A DNA stretch of 64,000 nucleotides, from assembly GCF_002954245.1 (NCBI RefSeq), contig NZ_PPTG01000025.1:212909-276908 (forward strand), given 5' to 3'. The stretch comes from Cryobacterium aureum. GTDB lineage: Bacteria; Actinomycetota; Actinomycetes; Actinomycetales; Microbacteriaceae. This document shows positions 44,499 through 52,421 of this stretch, in pieces. Numbering within the stretch: position 1 is the first letter of the stretch; each line of letters starts with the position of its first letter. The notes under the pieces are model-generated. The model saw only the letters and a list, made by a program, of their open reading frames with translations. It was not told where the DNA came from and did not search any database. Position numbers and translations under genes: made by a program.

Positions 44499-45431
44499 AT
44501 GGGTACCGAAGCACGGAGGCGAGCATCGAGACTCGCTTCACTTCCATTCGAGCGAGCCGGGTCTGCAAACGGCTCAGCCGTATCGGGTTTTGCTTCGGCC
44601 GTGCGTGAGGCGTGGAGTCACCGTGAACTCCTCGACTTGTTGATCAGGCGCGAGCTCAAGGCTCGTTACAAAGACAGCTCATTAGGATTTCTCTGGAGCC
44701 TGATCCGCCCTCTCGTAATGTTGGCGATCTATTACTTCGCTATTGGGAAGATACTTGGCGCCGAGCGCGGAATTCCTCAGTTCGCTATTTTCGTTTTTAG
44801 CGGGTTAACCCTCTGGGGGTTGTTCAGCGAGATCATCTCAGGCGGCACGATGTCTATCCTGAGCAATGCCGGACTTATTAAGAAGGTTTACCTCCCTCGA
44901 GAGATATTTCCTCTGGCTTCGACAGGTTCCGCGATGTTCAATTTCGCCGTTCAGCTTGTCGTGCTCATTTTCGCCACAGTGGTTCTCCTGCAAATACCGT
45001 GGCAGATAGAGATATTGTATGCGCCATTGGCGATCCTCGTTGTCGCAGTATTTGGAATTGCTTTCAGCCTGTTTCTCTCAGCTGTAAATGTCTATCTTCG
45101 CGACGTTCAATACTTAGTTGAGGTGTCGTTGCTCATCGGGTTCTGGATCTCGCCTATCGTCTATTCCTTTGGTTTCGTTGTTGATGCCTTGGGGCGAGCA
45201 GGCTTACCGGGGTGGGTTACCGAGATTTACCTCGCCAATCCAATTACGATCGCTATTCTCGCTTTTCAAAAAGCATTTTGGATCGCTGGCAGCACCCCCG
45301 AAGCGGGGGCTATTTACCCTGAGCATCTCGGCCTCAGGCTCGTTGTGATGATCATTGTTGGACTTTTGTGCGTGTGGGGCGCCCAGCGCGTTTTCTCGCG
45401 TTTGCAAGGCAATTTCGCCCAGGAGATCTAG
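44499..45431 (+). CDS. wzm: ABC-2 type polysaccharide export permease (Wzm/TagG type)
   Basis: A 310-residue permease with six membrane helices. Its N-terminal REAWSHRELLDLLIRRELKA amphipathic segment, then ARYKDSSLGFLWSLIRPLVM, is the hallmark of Wzm/TagG/RfbA permeases. The C-terminus ends QRVFSRLQGNFAQEI. It exports undecaprenyl-diphosphate-linked polymers together with the next gene's ATPase. ATG 44499 is chosen because GGAG lies 5 nt upstream; ATG 44481 is an alternative. Context makes the cluster's rhamnose-containing glycan the likely cargo. Confidence 0.92.
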   Translation: MGTEARRRASRLASLPFERAGSANGSAVSGFASAVREAWSHRELLDLLIRRELKARYKDSSLGFLWSLIRPLVMLAIYYFAIGKILGAERGIPQFAIFVFSGLTLWGLFSEIISGGTMSILSNAGLIKKVYLPREIFPLASTGSAMFNFAVQLVVLIFATVVLLQIPWQIEILYAPLAILVVAVFGIAFSLFLSAVNVYLRDVQYLVEVSLLIGFWISPIVYSFGFVVDALGRAGLPGWVTEIYLANPITIAILAFQKAFWIAGSTPEAGAIYPEHLGLRLVVMIIVGLLCVWGAQRVFSRLQGNFAQEI

Positions 45432-45433
45432 AA

Positions 45434-46186
45434 ATGTCGACAGTATCTGCAGCGCCTGATGTAATTCACATCAATGACGTGTCCAAGCGCTTTGTTATCC
45501 GCAAGGATAAGTCTCTCAAAGAGCGGATCGTGAATTTTCGCCGTTCCAACATGCACAAGGATGATTTCTGGGCCTTGCGCGACGTCTCGATTTCGATAAC
45601 GGCTGGCACGACCATTGGGTTGCTGGGAGCGAACGGTTCGGGAAAAAGCACTCTCCTGAAGGTGATCGGAGGGATCATCGAGCCGAGCAGTGGATTTGTT
45701 GAACGGCGTGGGCGTCTCGCCGCGTTGTTGGAACTGGGCGCGGGGTTTCATCCTGACCTCACGGGGCGCGAGAATGTGTACCTCAATGCGTCTATTCTGG
45801 GACTTTCCAAGCAAGAGACTGATGAATATTTTCAGTCGATTGTCGACTTCTCCGAGATCAGTGAGTTCATCGACACCCAGGTAAAGTTCTACTCTTCGGG
45901 AATGTACGTGCGTCTCGCCTTCGCGATTGCAGTACACGTTGATCCGGATATTCTGCTCGTCGACGAAGTTCTCGCCGTGGGCGATGAACCATTCCAAGAG
46001 AAGTGCATGGCGAAAATCCGAGAATTTCAGCGTGAGGGACGAACCATCGTCTTTGTGTCCCACGCTGCATCGCAGATTGCTGAATTGTGCGATCGCGTGG
46101 TCGTTCTGTCGCACGGGAATATCATTTTCGACGGTGAAACAGAACCGGGGATTGCCGCGCTGAGGGACTCCTTCGGAAGTCACTAG
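45434..46186 (+). CDS. wzt: ABC polysaccharide exporter ATP-binding protein (Wzt/TagH type)
   Basis: A 250-residue ATPase: Walker A GANGSGKST, signature YSSGMYVRLAFAIAV (the variant typical of polysaccharide exporters), Walker B ILLVDEVLAVGD and the H-loop FVSHAA. KRFVIRKDKSLKERIVNFRR precedes the core. It ends soon after the H-loop, so the C-terminal carbohydrate-binding domain of E. coli O9a Wzt is absent; export would not depend on recognising a chain-terminating sugar. AGGAGA 7 nt upstream fixes ATG 45434, two bases after the permease stop. Confidence 0.93.
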   Translation: MSTVSAAPDVIHINDVSKRFVIRKDKSLKERIVNFRRSNMHKDDFWALRDVSISITAGTTIGLLGANGSGKSTLLKVIGGIIEPSSGFVERRGRLAALLELGAGFHPDLTGRENVYLNASILGLSKQETDEYFQSIVDFSEISEFIDTQVKFYSSGMYVRLAFAIAVHVDPDILLVDEVLAVGDEPFQEKCMAKIREFQREGRTIVFVSHAASQIAELCDRVVVLSHGNIIFDGETEPGIAALRDSFGSH

Positions 46187-46273
46187 CTAATGTGGCCGGT
46201 CTGACGCGGATCGAGGCGTTTGCCTCCCGTGCTGAATTGGGCTCCCGTCGTCCCCAGTCGGTACCATCGGTAT

Positions 46274-46831
46274 ATGGGGATACAGAGAAAAATGAGTATT
46301 TCTGTTCGAATTGGCTCAGTTTTGGTGCTCGCTCTGGCGTTGACTAGTTGCGCCGCAGAGCCGGCCGAGCTGATCGCGAGCGATCCGCCGACGGCGTCGT
46401 AGACTTCGCCTTTAGTGACTGAAGCGGCCGGACCTTTCGCGAAGGCGCCGGAGTGCACGACGGCCTTGACAGCCGCGGCTTACACAGATTTCGAAGGCTC
46501 CGGGCTGGAATTGCGGGAGTACCAGGGCTGGCGAACGGATATCCAGTTCATGGAAGACGGTGGCGGGATCGCCTGCGCGTGGCAGGGTGATGGGGACGTG
46601 GTGGTCATCTTTGGCCAACTCGCTCTGACCGCCGCTGAATGGGAATCTAAGAAGGCGGAACTCCTCACCACTGGCTTTGTAGAAGAGACCGCTCCGGTCG
46701 CGGGCTATTTCAACGAACCTGACACTGACCCCAACTACATCGATGGCGGTTTCGCTTACCGCGACGGCACCCTGTTCTACGTGAGCTATCCGGCCTTGAC
46801 TCAGTCGGTTCCGGAACTCGCAGGTGTCTAA
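46274..46831 (+). pseudogene. Lipoprotein gene split by an in-frame stop codon
   Basis: The frame starts ATG 46274 (or 46292) with a hydrophobic signal and lipobox VLALALTSCA, continues to PPTAS, then meets TAG at 46400-46402. The same frame resumes at once and is open to 46831, coding about 143 residues of a soluble domain (TTALTAAAYTDFEG, GGGIACAWQGDGDVVV, VPELAGV). A secreted lipoprotein of about 186 residues is thus interrupted by one nonsense codon just after the signal. Either the gene is inactivated, a restart at GTG 46412/ATG-like codons makes a cytosolic form, or the base is a sequencing error. No family recognised. Confidence 0.65.
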
Positions 46832-46867
46832 TGCACTGTCCGCTGATTGCGACACGGCTGTTGGCGT

Positions 46868-47008
46868 GTGAGGTGGGTCGCCGAACTGCCCGACCGAGTC
46901 GCCGCTGACTCGATCGTGAGTCGCCTCGCCAACGACGCCCGGATCATGAAGCTCGGCCAGATCGACATGCGCCAGCAGCACAACGACCTCCGCTACCACC
47001 TCGTCAGA
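46868..47008 (+). pseudogene. Probable C-terminal remnant of an IS21-type IstB ATPase
   Basis: A 47-codon stretch (LPDRVAADSIVSRLANDAR then IMKLGQIDMRQ) reads like the end of an IstB/DnaC-type helper ATPase, which normally closes with an ADAxxxRLxxxA-like helix and a short basic tail. No start, P-loop or transposase partner is nearby and the frame soon enters repeat DNA. It lies in the 455-bp gap 46832-47286, which otherwise holds only the 19-bp-period repeat. The match is from memory of the family. Confidence 0.35.
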
Positions 47009-47100
47009 ACTTTGCTGCCAAGTGAGTGGACTGGCGCTACCATTAAGCGCTACTCGCCACAGCCCCCGCGCAGGGCAATTGGCTGGCATCGCTCCGACGC

Positions 47101-47225
47101 AGCAGCTCCCGCGTACTGGCGCAGGTCCCGCGCAGCGCGGCCTGGCCTCGGGCACGCTGGCGGCGGGCACTCCCCGCGAATGAGCGCAAGTCCCGCTCAC
47201 TGGCGCAGCCCCCGCGTAGCTGGGC
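47101..47225. repeat. Degenerate 19-bp-period repeat, locus 1
   Basis: Units begin TCCCGCG and recur at 47107, 47126 and, after an interruption, around 47172, 47191 and 47210, spaced 19-20 bp. The first unit includes GCTCCCGCGTACTGGCGCA (47105-47123), which is identical to 56301-56319. No ORF with codon bias fits this stretch. Confidence 0.65.
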
Positions 47226-47286
47226 CTGTTGACGCACGGCGCTGGCGCGACGTGGCCAAACCAGGGTCCGGGAGCCAGGCCAGACG

Positions 47287-48570
47287 CTACGGAGCGTCGG
47301 GGTGCGGCTTGTGCGGCAGGGCGCTGCGCCAGCTCAGCCCCTGCGCGGCCTTGACCGCACAGATCACGAGCAGCAACCAGCCGAACTCGAACAGAATCGT
47401 GCTCTCCGCCGCGCTGGTCACGAGCAGGGTCACCAGAATGAGCGGCGCCCAGACATACGCCAGCGAGCGCTTGTTCGAGGCGAGCAGCCAGGAGCGCACG
47501 AAGGCCAGCAGCACGAGGGCGAGAAAAGCGAGAAAGCCGATCAGTCCCACCTGAAAGTACACGTCGAGGTAGGCGTTGAGGCCGGTGGCATGCACGCGTC
47601 CGGTGGTGAATTCCAGCCAGCCGTAGGGGGTGATGTCTTGTGGCCAGAATCCGGCCCAGCCCCACCCCTCGAGCGGATGCAGCTCCACCAGTCGCCACAT
47701 CTCGCTCCAGAGTGAGTAGCGGGCTTCGAATTCGCTGCCGGCGTTGAGGGCGCCGACAATGTTGGTGCGGCCGAGCCAGGCCGCGCCGGCGGCGACGAGA
47801 GCCGCTGCCAGGAGGCCGAGCTGCAGCATCCGTCTGCTGGTGACGGGGGTTCGGCGCAACCGGTAGAGGGCGAGCGCGGCGACGGTCACGCAGACGGCGA
47901 CGATCACGATGACGGGGGAGCGGGTGAGCACGACGCAGATACCGGCGAGCCACATCGAGCCGATGCCGAGCCCGCGCGGAATGGACCGGGCGCGCAGCTC
48001 CACGTAGAAGGTGACCGCGGCGATGAGGGCGATGAGGCCGAAGACGTTGCGGGATCCGAAGATGCCCTGGATGGGGCCGAGCCGGTCGATGTCGCCGGCG
48101 ACGCCGAGAAAGGCGATCGGCAGGTCGAGCAGTAGTCCCGAGAGCACCTCGAGCACGATGGAGAGCCCGAGCAGCACGCGCAACACGTCACCGGTGGCCC
48201 GCACGATTTGGAAGGTGTCACGCACGAGCGCTACGTAGATGGCGAGGAACCCCACGGTGACCTGGTAGCTGACGCCGATGATGGTGTCGGAGACGTAGCC
48301 GCTCCACAGGCCGGAGAGCGCGCACCAGGCCACGAACACGATGATCGAGATGGGCAGCAGGCCGTGCCACTCCACGATGGGGCGGCGGGCGATGAGCGAG
48401 AAGATGGCCAGCACGACGAGGCCGCCGAGAATGCCGATGAGGCCCGGCCAGCCCATGACTGATCTGAGCAGGTGGGTGCTGAAGGCCGTGGCCAGAATGA
48501 TGAGCGTGAGCGCGGCCGCGAACTTCGGCGACGCGAGAACGCGACGCAGAGTATCGGGCAGGGTGGGCAT
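47287..48570 (-). CDS. O-antigen ligase-like membrane protein, second of a tandem pair
   Basis: A 427-residue protein with about 11-12 membrane helices and the layout of the Wzy_C/O-antigen ligase family. WCALSGLWSGYVSDTIIGVS is the typical early motif (W-S-x-x-P-like), and LWSEMWRLVELHPLEGWGWAGFWP with AHATGLNAYLD-like HATGLNAYLDVYFQVG forms the large external loop with the conserved Arg/His region. These enzymes join lipid-linked glycans to an acceptor or polymerise repeats. It follows the next-listed paralogue by 22 nt in the same operon. The gap downstream of its stop is the repeat-rich region. Confidence 0.85.
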   Translation of the reverse strand: MPTLPDTLRRVLASPKFAAALTLIILATAFSTHLLRSVMGWPGLIGILGGLVVLAIFSLIARRPIVEWHGLLPISIIVFVAWCALSGLWSGYVSDTIIGVSYQVTVGFLAIYVALVRDTFQIVRATGDVLRVLLGLSIVLEVLSGLLLDLPIAFLGVAGDIDRLGPIQGIFGSRNVFGLIALIAAVTFYVELRARSIPRGLGIGSMWLAGICVVLTRSPVIVIVAVCVTVAALALYRLRRTPVTSRRMLQLGLLAAALVAAGAAWLGRTNIVGALNAGSEFEARYSLWSEMWRLVELHPLEGWGWAGFWPQDITPYGWLEFTTGRVHATGLNAYLDVYFQVGLIGFLAFLALVLLAFVRSWLLASNKRSLAYVWAPLILVTLLVTSAAESTILFEFGWLLLVICAVKAAQGLSWRSALPHKPHPDAP

Positions 48571-48592
48571 CCTCTAATTTACCGCGCCGGAG

Positions 48593-50083
48593 TTAGGGCA
48601 TTGGTCTTGGCGCGTGCTGCTGCCGTTTGGTGACGACGGCGAGCACGATGAGAATCACCCAGCCGCTCTCGATCAGCAGCCGACTTTCAGCCACGCTCTG
48701 CGCGATCAGCGCGGCGAGCAGTAGAAGTGGAAGCAGGGCCGAGACGGCGAACGGTTCGGTGTCTTTCACGCCGAGGCGCGGCCGGTCGACGGCCAGAAAC
48801 CAGGCCCGCCACAGGGTGGAGAAGACCAGGGCAGCGAACAGAATAACGCCGACAAAGCCGAGCTGCAGCCACACGTCGAGCCAGGCGTTGTGCGCCTGCA
48901 GGTAGGTGACGCCCTTGCGCACAGCGAGGTCGTTGAACGGTTCCACCCACGGCACCCAGTAGCTCACCCAGCCCCAGCCGAACACCGGTCGTTCGAGGGC
49001 GAGCTGGGTGACGCTGGCCCAAATGTCGAAGCGACCGGTGAGGTCGTCGCTGCGACCGAGCAGGCCAAACAGCTGCCCCGAGAACAGCGCGAGGGCCGCT
49101 GCCACCGCCACAACGGATGCCGCCGCCACCACATACAGCGGCCTGCGGTGCTCGTCGTGCAGGGTGCGCGCCCAGAGTGCGAACAGCAGGGCGGCGACGA
49201 CGGCGACGAGCGAGACGGTGACCGTGGCGGAGCGGGTGAGCAGCAGCATCCCGACGGCCAGAGCGAGCCAGAGCCGGCCGGCGTTGCGCTTGATCGTGTG
49301 GGCTCGCAGCTGCACAGTGAAGACGATGATGGCGGTGAGCGCGATGAATCCGAGCAGGTTGCGGTTGGCGACGATGCCCTCGATGGGGCCGCCGGCCAGC
49401 AGCAGGCCGCGGCTCCAATAGAAGGCGTTCGGTACTTTTTCGGTGCCATAGTCGACGAAAAATGGGAGGACTTCGTGTTGTAGGACAAGGGCCACGAACA
49501 GCTCAAACACGAGGCTGAGTGCGAGCACCCAGTGCAGGGCACCGGCCAGGGTGCGCAGCAGTTCTGGCCAGGTGAGGGTGACGGCCAGGAACAGGGCAGC
49601 GAAGGTGGTGACGAGCTGCAGGGAGACGCCCAGAGCGGATGCCCCCGGGTAATACGACCACGCGATGGACAGGGTCACCAGCAGCAGGAACGCGGTGATG
49701 GTCTTGGGAAACTTGCGCCAGTTCAGGGGTGGGGCGAGGGCGGCCTGGTAGGTGTGGCCGCGGGCGATGTCGCGGGGCGTGGGGGTGTCATCGAGGGCTG
49801 TTTTTGCTGCTGCGGTGCCGACGCGCGCCGAAACTGAGACGGCCGTCGCGTTCGAGGATGTGGTCACGGCCACTTCAGCGGCCACGGCCTGTGCGGCGAC
49901 TCGGTTGCGGGCGTTGGTGCGCTGGGTGCTGAGACCGATCACGCTGCCGACGATCACGATGAGCGCGATGGTGCCGAATCCCCACCAGCCGCCGAGGTTG
50001 CGCCAGAACTGGCCGGCCAGAACGGTGAACCAGACGAAGGTCGCGAAGAGTCGAATGACGAGGCGGCTCTGCACGGTGGGCAT
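48593..50083 (-). CDS. O-antigen ligase-like membrane protein, first of a tandem pair
   Basis: A 496-residue polytopic protein homologous to its neighbour. Two helices at the N-terminus flank an Ala-rich cytoplasmic loop (RVAAQAVAAEVAVTT), an addition not in the paralogue. SIAWSYYPGASALGVSLQLV is the early ligase motif, and DIWASVTQLALERPVFGWGW with YLQAHNAWLDVWLQLGFVG is the external catalytic-loop motif containing the conserved His. It is the promoter-proximal gene of the two. Two different ligases in tandem suggest either two acceptors or one polymerase and one ligase. Confidence 0.86.
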   Translation of the reverse strand: MPTVQSRLVIRLFATFVWFTVLAGQFWRNLGGWWGFGTIALIVIVGSVIGLSTQRTNARNRVAAQAVAAEVAVTTSSNATAVSVSARVGTAAAKTALDDTPTPRDIARGHTYQAALAPPLNWRKFPKTITAFLLLVTLSIAWSYYPGASALGVSLQLVTTFAALFLAVTLTWPELLRTLAGALHWVLALSLVFELFVALVLQHEVLPFFVDYGTEKVPNAFYWSRGLLLAGGPIEGIVANRNLLGFIALTAIIVFTVQLRAHTIKRNAGRLWLALAVGMLLLTRSATVTVSLVAVVAALLFALWARTLHDEHRRPLYVVAAASVVAVAAALALFSGQLFGLLGRSDDLTGRFDIWASVTQLALERPVFGWGWVSYWVPWVEPFNDLAVRKGVTYLQAHNAWLDVWLQLGFVGVILFAALVFSTLWRAWFLAVDRPRLGVKDTEPFAVSALLPLLLLAALIAQSVAESRLLIESGWVILIVLAVVTKRQQHAPRPMP

Positions 50084-50119
50084 GGCTTCAGATTACCGTT
50101 CTCCCTTCCCCATCCTTCA

Positions 50120-50180
50120 CGCGAGAGCGGGAAAATTGCTGCTTCGGGGTAGCTGAAGCAACGTTTTTCCCGCTCTCGCG
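50120..50180. repeat. 61-bp palindromic element, copy A
   Basis: The ends CGCGAGAGCGGGAAAA and TTTTTCCCGCTCTCGCG pair as a long stem around a GCTTC/GAAGC inner stem. The element has the same length as, and matches at 52 of 61 positions, copy B at 50652-50712. It lies just downstream of the SRPBCC gene stop, so it could act as its terminator. Confidence 0.8.
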
Positions 50181-50190
50181 AGACGTGGGG

Positions 50191-50628
50191 CTACTCGGCG
50201 TGGCCCTCGGCCAGGTAGGCGAGGCGGCGCAGGGTCTCGGTGTTGCGGTAGCTGATGGCCAGGTCGCTCAGGGGGGTGGGGACGAGGCGGGCTGGGCCGG
50301 CGACGACGTCTTCGGTGATGCGCACTAGGCATCCGTTCTCGCGGGTTTGAATGTCGATCGACACGTGCGCCTCACCGATCGGCCAGCCCCGCGCCTTGAG
50401 CATGACGTGACGGGGCGCCTGCCATTCGAGCACGGAGGTGCTGTCGTCGAGCAGGGCTGGCCAGACTCCGACCGAGTGGTGCAGGCGGCTGCCGACGGCG
50501 GGCCAGCTGGCATCGACGTCGCGCATGCGGCTCGCGCCGACGACCCAGGTGGGGTAGAGCCATCCGTTTTCGAGCACCGCGAAGACCTGCTCGGGAGTGC
50601 AGTCGAACGTTCGGTGGTTCACGGCCAT
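50191..50628 (-). CDS. SRPBCC-family (polyketide cyclase/START-like) protein
   Basis: A 145-residue helix-grip protein that should bind a hydrophobic small molecule. NHRTFDCTPEQVFAVLENGW is the usual N-terminal strand-helix of SRPBCC proteins; WPAVGSRLHHSVGVWP and EWQAPRHVMLKARGWP form the cavity strands. The ligand is unknown. It is bracketed by two copies of a 61-bp palindrome only 10 and 24 nt from its ends, which makes the gene plus repeats look like a discrete unit. The next gene upstream is a flavin oxidoreductase on the same strand. Confidence 0.82.
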   Translation of the reverse strand: MAVNHRTFDCTPEQVFAVLENGWLYPTWVVGASRMRDVDASWPAVGSRLHHSVGVWPALLDDSTSVLEWQAPRHVMLKARGWPIGEAHVSIDIQTRENGCLVRITEDVVAGPARLVPTPLSDLAISYRNTETLRRLAYLAEGHAE

Positions 50629-50651
50629 GGGAGCTCCTTATCAGTCCTGAT

Positions 50652-50712
50652 CGCGAGAGCGGAAAAAGTGTTACTTCGCGGTGGCTGAAGCAGCACTTTT
50701 CCCGCTCTCGCG
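50652..50712. repeat. 61-bp palindromic element, copy B
   Basis: CGCGAGAGCGGAAAAAGTG and CACTTTTCCCGCTCTCGCG close a long stem with inner ACTTC/GAAGC-type pairing. It is in the same orientation as copy A and separated from it by the SRPBCC gene. It lies 11 nt after the stop of the oxidoreductase gene. Confidence 0.8.
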
Positions 50713-50723
50713 GAATGGAGGGG

Positions 50724-52187
50724 TCATTGAGGGGGAGAGAGGGTGGGAGGCGTCGTGATGTTGTATTCGTGAGCCAGGGCGCTGAGGGCGGCGCGGTAGC
50801 CGCACATTCCGTGCACGCCGGGGCCGGGCGACGTCGACGAGGAGCACAGGTAGACGCCATCGAGAGGGGTTCGCCACGGGTCTGCGGAGAGCACCGGGCG
50901 ACGCACGAGCTGGGCCATGCTGATGGCTCCGGACGCGATGTCTCCACCGATGTGATTGGGATTGTTGTTCTGCATCTGCGCGGCGGTCTGGCTGGCGGAG
51001 GCCAGAATCGTGTCGCGAAAGCCCGGAGCGAAGCGTTCGATCTGCCGGGTGATCTGCTCGGTCTGGTCGCGGGTTGACCCGGCCGGGACGTGCGTGTACG
51101 CCCAGAGCACGTGCCTTCCGGCGGGAGCGCGGGTGGAATCGAGAATGCTCGGCTGCGCAGCGAGCACGTAGGGGGAGTCGGAGTGCCGCCCATGGGCGAC
51201 CAGGTTCTCGGCGCGGGCCTGGTCGGCGCGGGTGCCACCCACGTGCAGGGTCGGCGCTCGCCGCAGGTCTGTGGCGGTCCAGGGCACCGGTTCACTCAGT
51301 GCAAAATCCACCTTGGCGACGGCGTTGCCGTACCGAAACCGGCTGAGCGTGGTGGTGTACCGGTCGGGCAGGGCCCCGGCGGCGAGCTCGACGAGCGCCC
51401 GGGGCGTCACGTCGAGTAGCGTCACGCGTGCTGGCGGCAGCTCTTTCAATCTGGTGATCTCCGCATTGGTGATGATCTCGCCGCCGTGGGCGAGCAGGTC
51501 ATCGGCGAGGGCCCGCACGATGGCGCCGCTGCCTCCGGTCGGAATCGGCCAGCCCCCGGCGTGCGCGTGCGCGGCCAGAACGAGGCCGGCACCGGCAGTC
51601 GAGGGGCTAGGCAGCCGTCCGATGGAGTGCGCGAACGTTCCGGTGAGCAGCGCCGGGGCGGTCTCGCCGGTGAAGCGCCAGTTCCAGGCCGGGCCGCCCT
51701 GCTCCAGGGTGCGCAGCCCGAACCGCGCCAGCGTGAACGGATGCCGCGGCACGCGCAGCAGCGCATCCCCGGTGAGTTCGGCGATGGCGTGCACGTTCTG
51801 CACGAGCGGCCCGAGCAGTTGCAGCCAGGCCGGGCCGTCGCGGCCGAGCCCCGCTGCGGTGCGTTCGATGTCGTGCCAGGCCACGCCGGCGCGGCCGCCG
51901 GGCAGCGGATGTCCGTAGGAGATCTCGGGTACTTTCAGGTCGATGCGGTCTTTGAGTGCGAACTTCTGAAAGAACTCGGAGGCGAGGGCGAGCGGATGCA
52001 CGGCGCTGCCGACATCGTGGTGGAACCCGGGCAGAGTGAGTTCGGCGGTCGCTGCGCCGCCGCCGATCTGCGCGTTGCGCTCGTAGACGCGCACCTTGAG
52101 GCCGGCGCGGGCGAGGGTGACGGCGGCGGCGAGTCCGTTCGGGCCGGATCCGACGACGATCGCGTCGAGCCCCTGGTCGGTCGTCAC
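50724..52187 (-). CDS. FAD-dependent oxidoreductase of the phytoene desaturase-like group
   Basis: A 487-residue flavoprotein. The N-terminal dinucleotide motif VVGSGPNGLAAAVTLARAG is followed by YERNAQIGGGAATAELTLPG, and the C-terminus has the second FAD contact LCSSSTSPGPGVHGMCGYRA, as in CrtI-like and prenylcysteine-oxidase-like NAD(P)/FAD proteins. No carotenoid synthesis genes are nearby, so a carotenoid role is not supported; the true substrate is unknown. It could function with the SRPBCC ligand-binding protein downstream. The start is the first ATG after a 234-nt intergenic region with a long palindrome. Confidence 0.85.
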   Translation of the reverse strand: MTTDQGLDAIVVGSGPNGLAAAVTLARAGLKVRVYERNAQIGGGAATAELTLPGFHHDVGSAVHPLALASEFFQKFALKDRIDLKVPEISYGHPLPGGRAGVAWHDIERTAAGLGRDGPAWLQLLGPLVQNVHAIAELTGDALLRVPRHPFTLARFGLRTLEQGGPAWNWRFTGETAPALLTGTFAHSIGRLPSPSTAGAGLVLAAHAHAGGWPIPTGGSGAIVRALADDLLAHGGEIITNAEITRLKELPPARVTLLDVTPRALVELAAGALPDRYTTTLSRFRYGNAVAKVDFALSEPVPWTATDLRRAPTLHVGGTRADQARAENLVAHGRHSDSPYVLAAQPSILDSTRAPAGRHVLWAYTHVPAGSTRDQTEQITRQIERFAPGFRDTILASASQTAAQMQNNNPNHIGGDIASGAISMAQLVRRPVLSADPWRTPLDGVYLCSSSTSPGPGVHGMCGYRAALSALAHEYNITTPPTLSPPQ

Positions 52188-52319
52188 CTCGGGTCCGGGC
52201 CGGACTGGTGTGATCTCATTCCGCCACCGTAGCCCGGGGTGCGGTTCTGCGCAGCTTGCGCGGCACTTTCAGGGGTGCGGCGTTATTCGGCGGCGCGGGC
52301 ATCCGCTTTGGTACGTGAC

Positions 52320-52386
52320 GCCGGTAAATGTGCGACACGCCGCGCAAAACGGATGCCCCGCGCGGCGTGTCGCGAAATCTACCGGC
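52320..52386. repeat. 67-bp palindromic element downstream of the acyl-CoA dehydrogenase
   Basis: A perfect 14-bp inner stem GCGACACGCCGCGC (52332-52345) pairs with 52360-52373 around a 14-nt loop, and outer arms GCCGGTA/TACCGGC (52320 and 52386) extend it. It follows the dehydrogenase stop (52422) on the minus strand, so terminator function is plausible. Confidence 0.7.
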
Positions 52387-52421
52387 ATAGCGTGCGGCCG
52401 GGGCGCCGGCCGATGCGGGGG

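Noticed and set aside
47101..47225. CRISPR array
   Set aside because: The 19-bp period leaves no room for spacers, the units are degenerate, and no cas genes are present.
46412..47953. Long minus-strand open frame spanning lipoprotein, repeats and part of a ligase gene
   Set aside because: It crosses three unrelated segments and has no motif; it is kept open by GC bias.
50724..52187. Carotenoid biosynthesis locus based on the phytoene-desaturase-like protein
   Set aside because: No phytoene synthase, cyclase or prenyltransferase genes are near; the flavoprotein family is broad.
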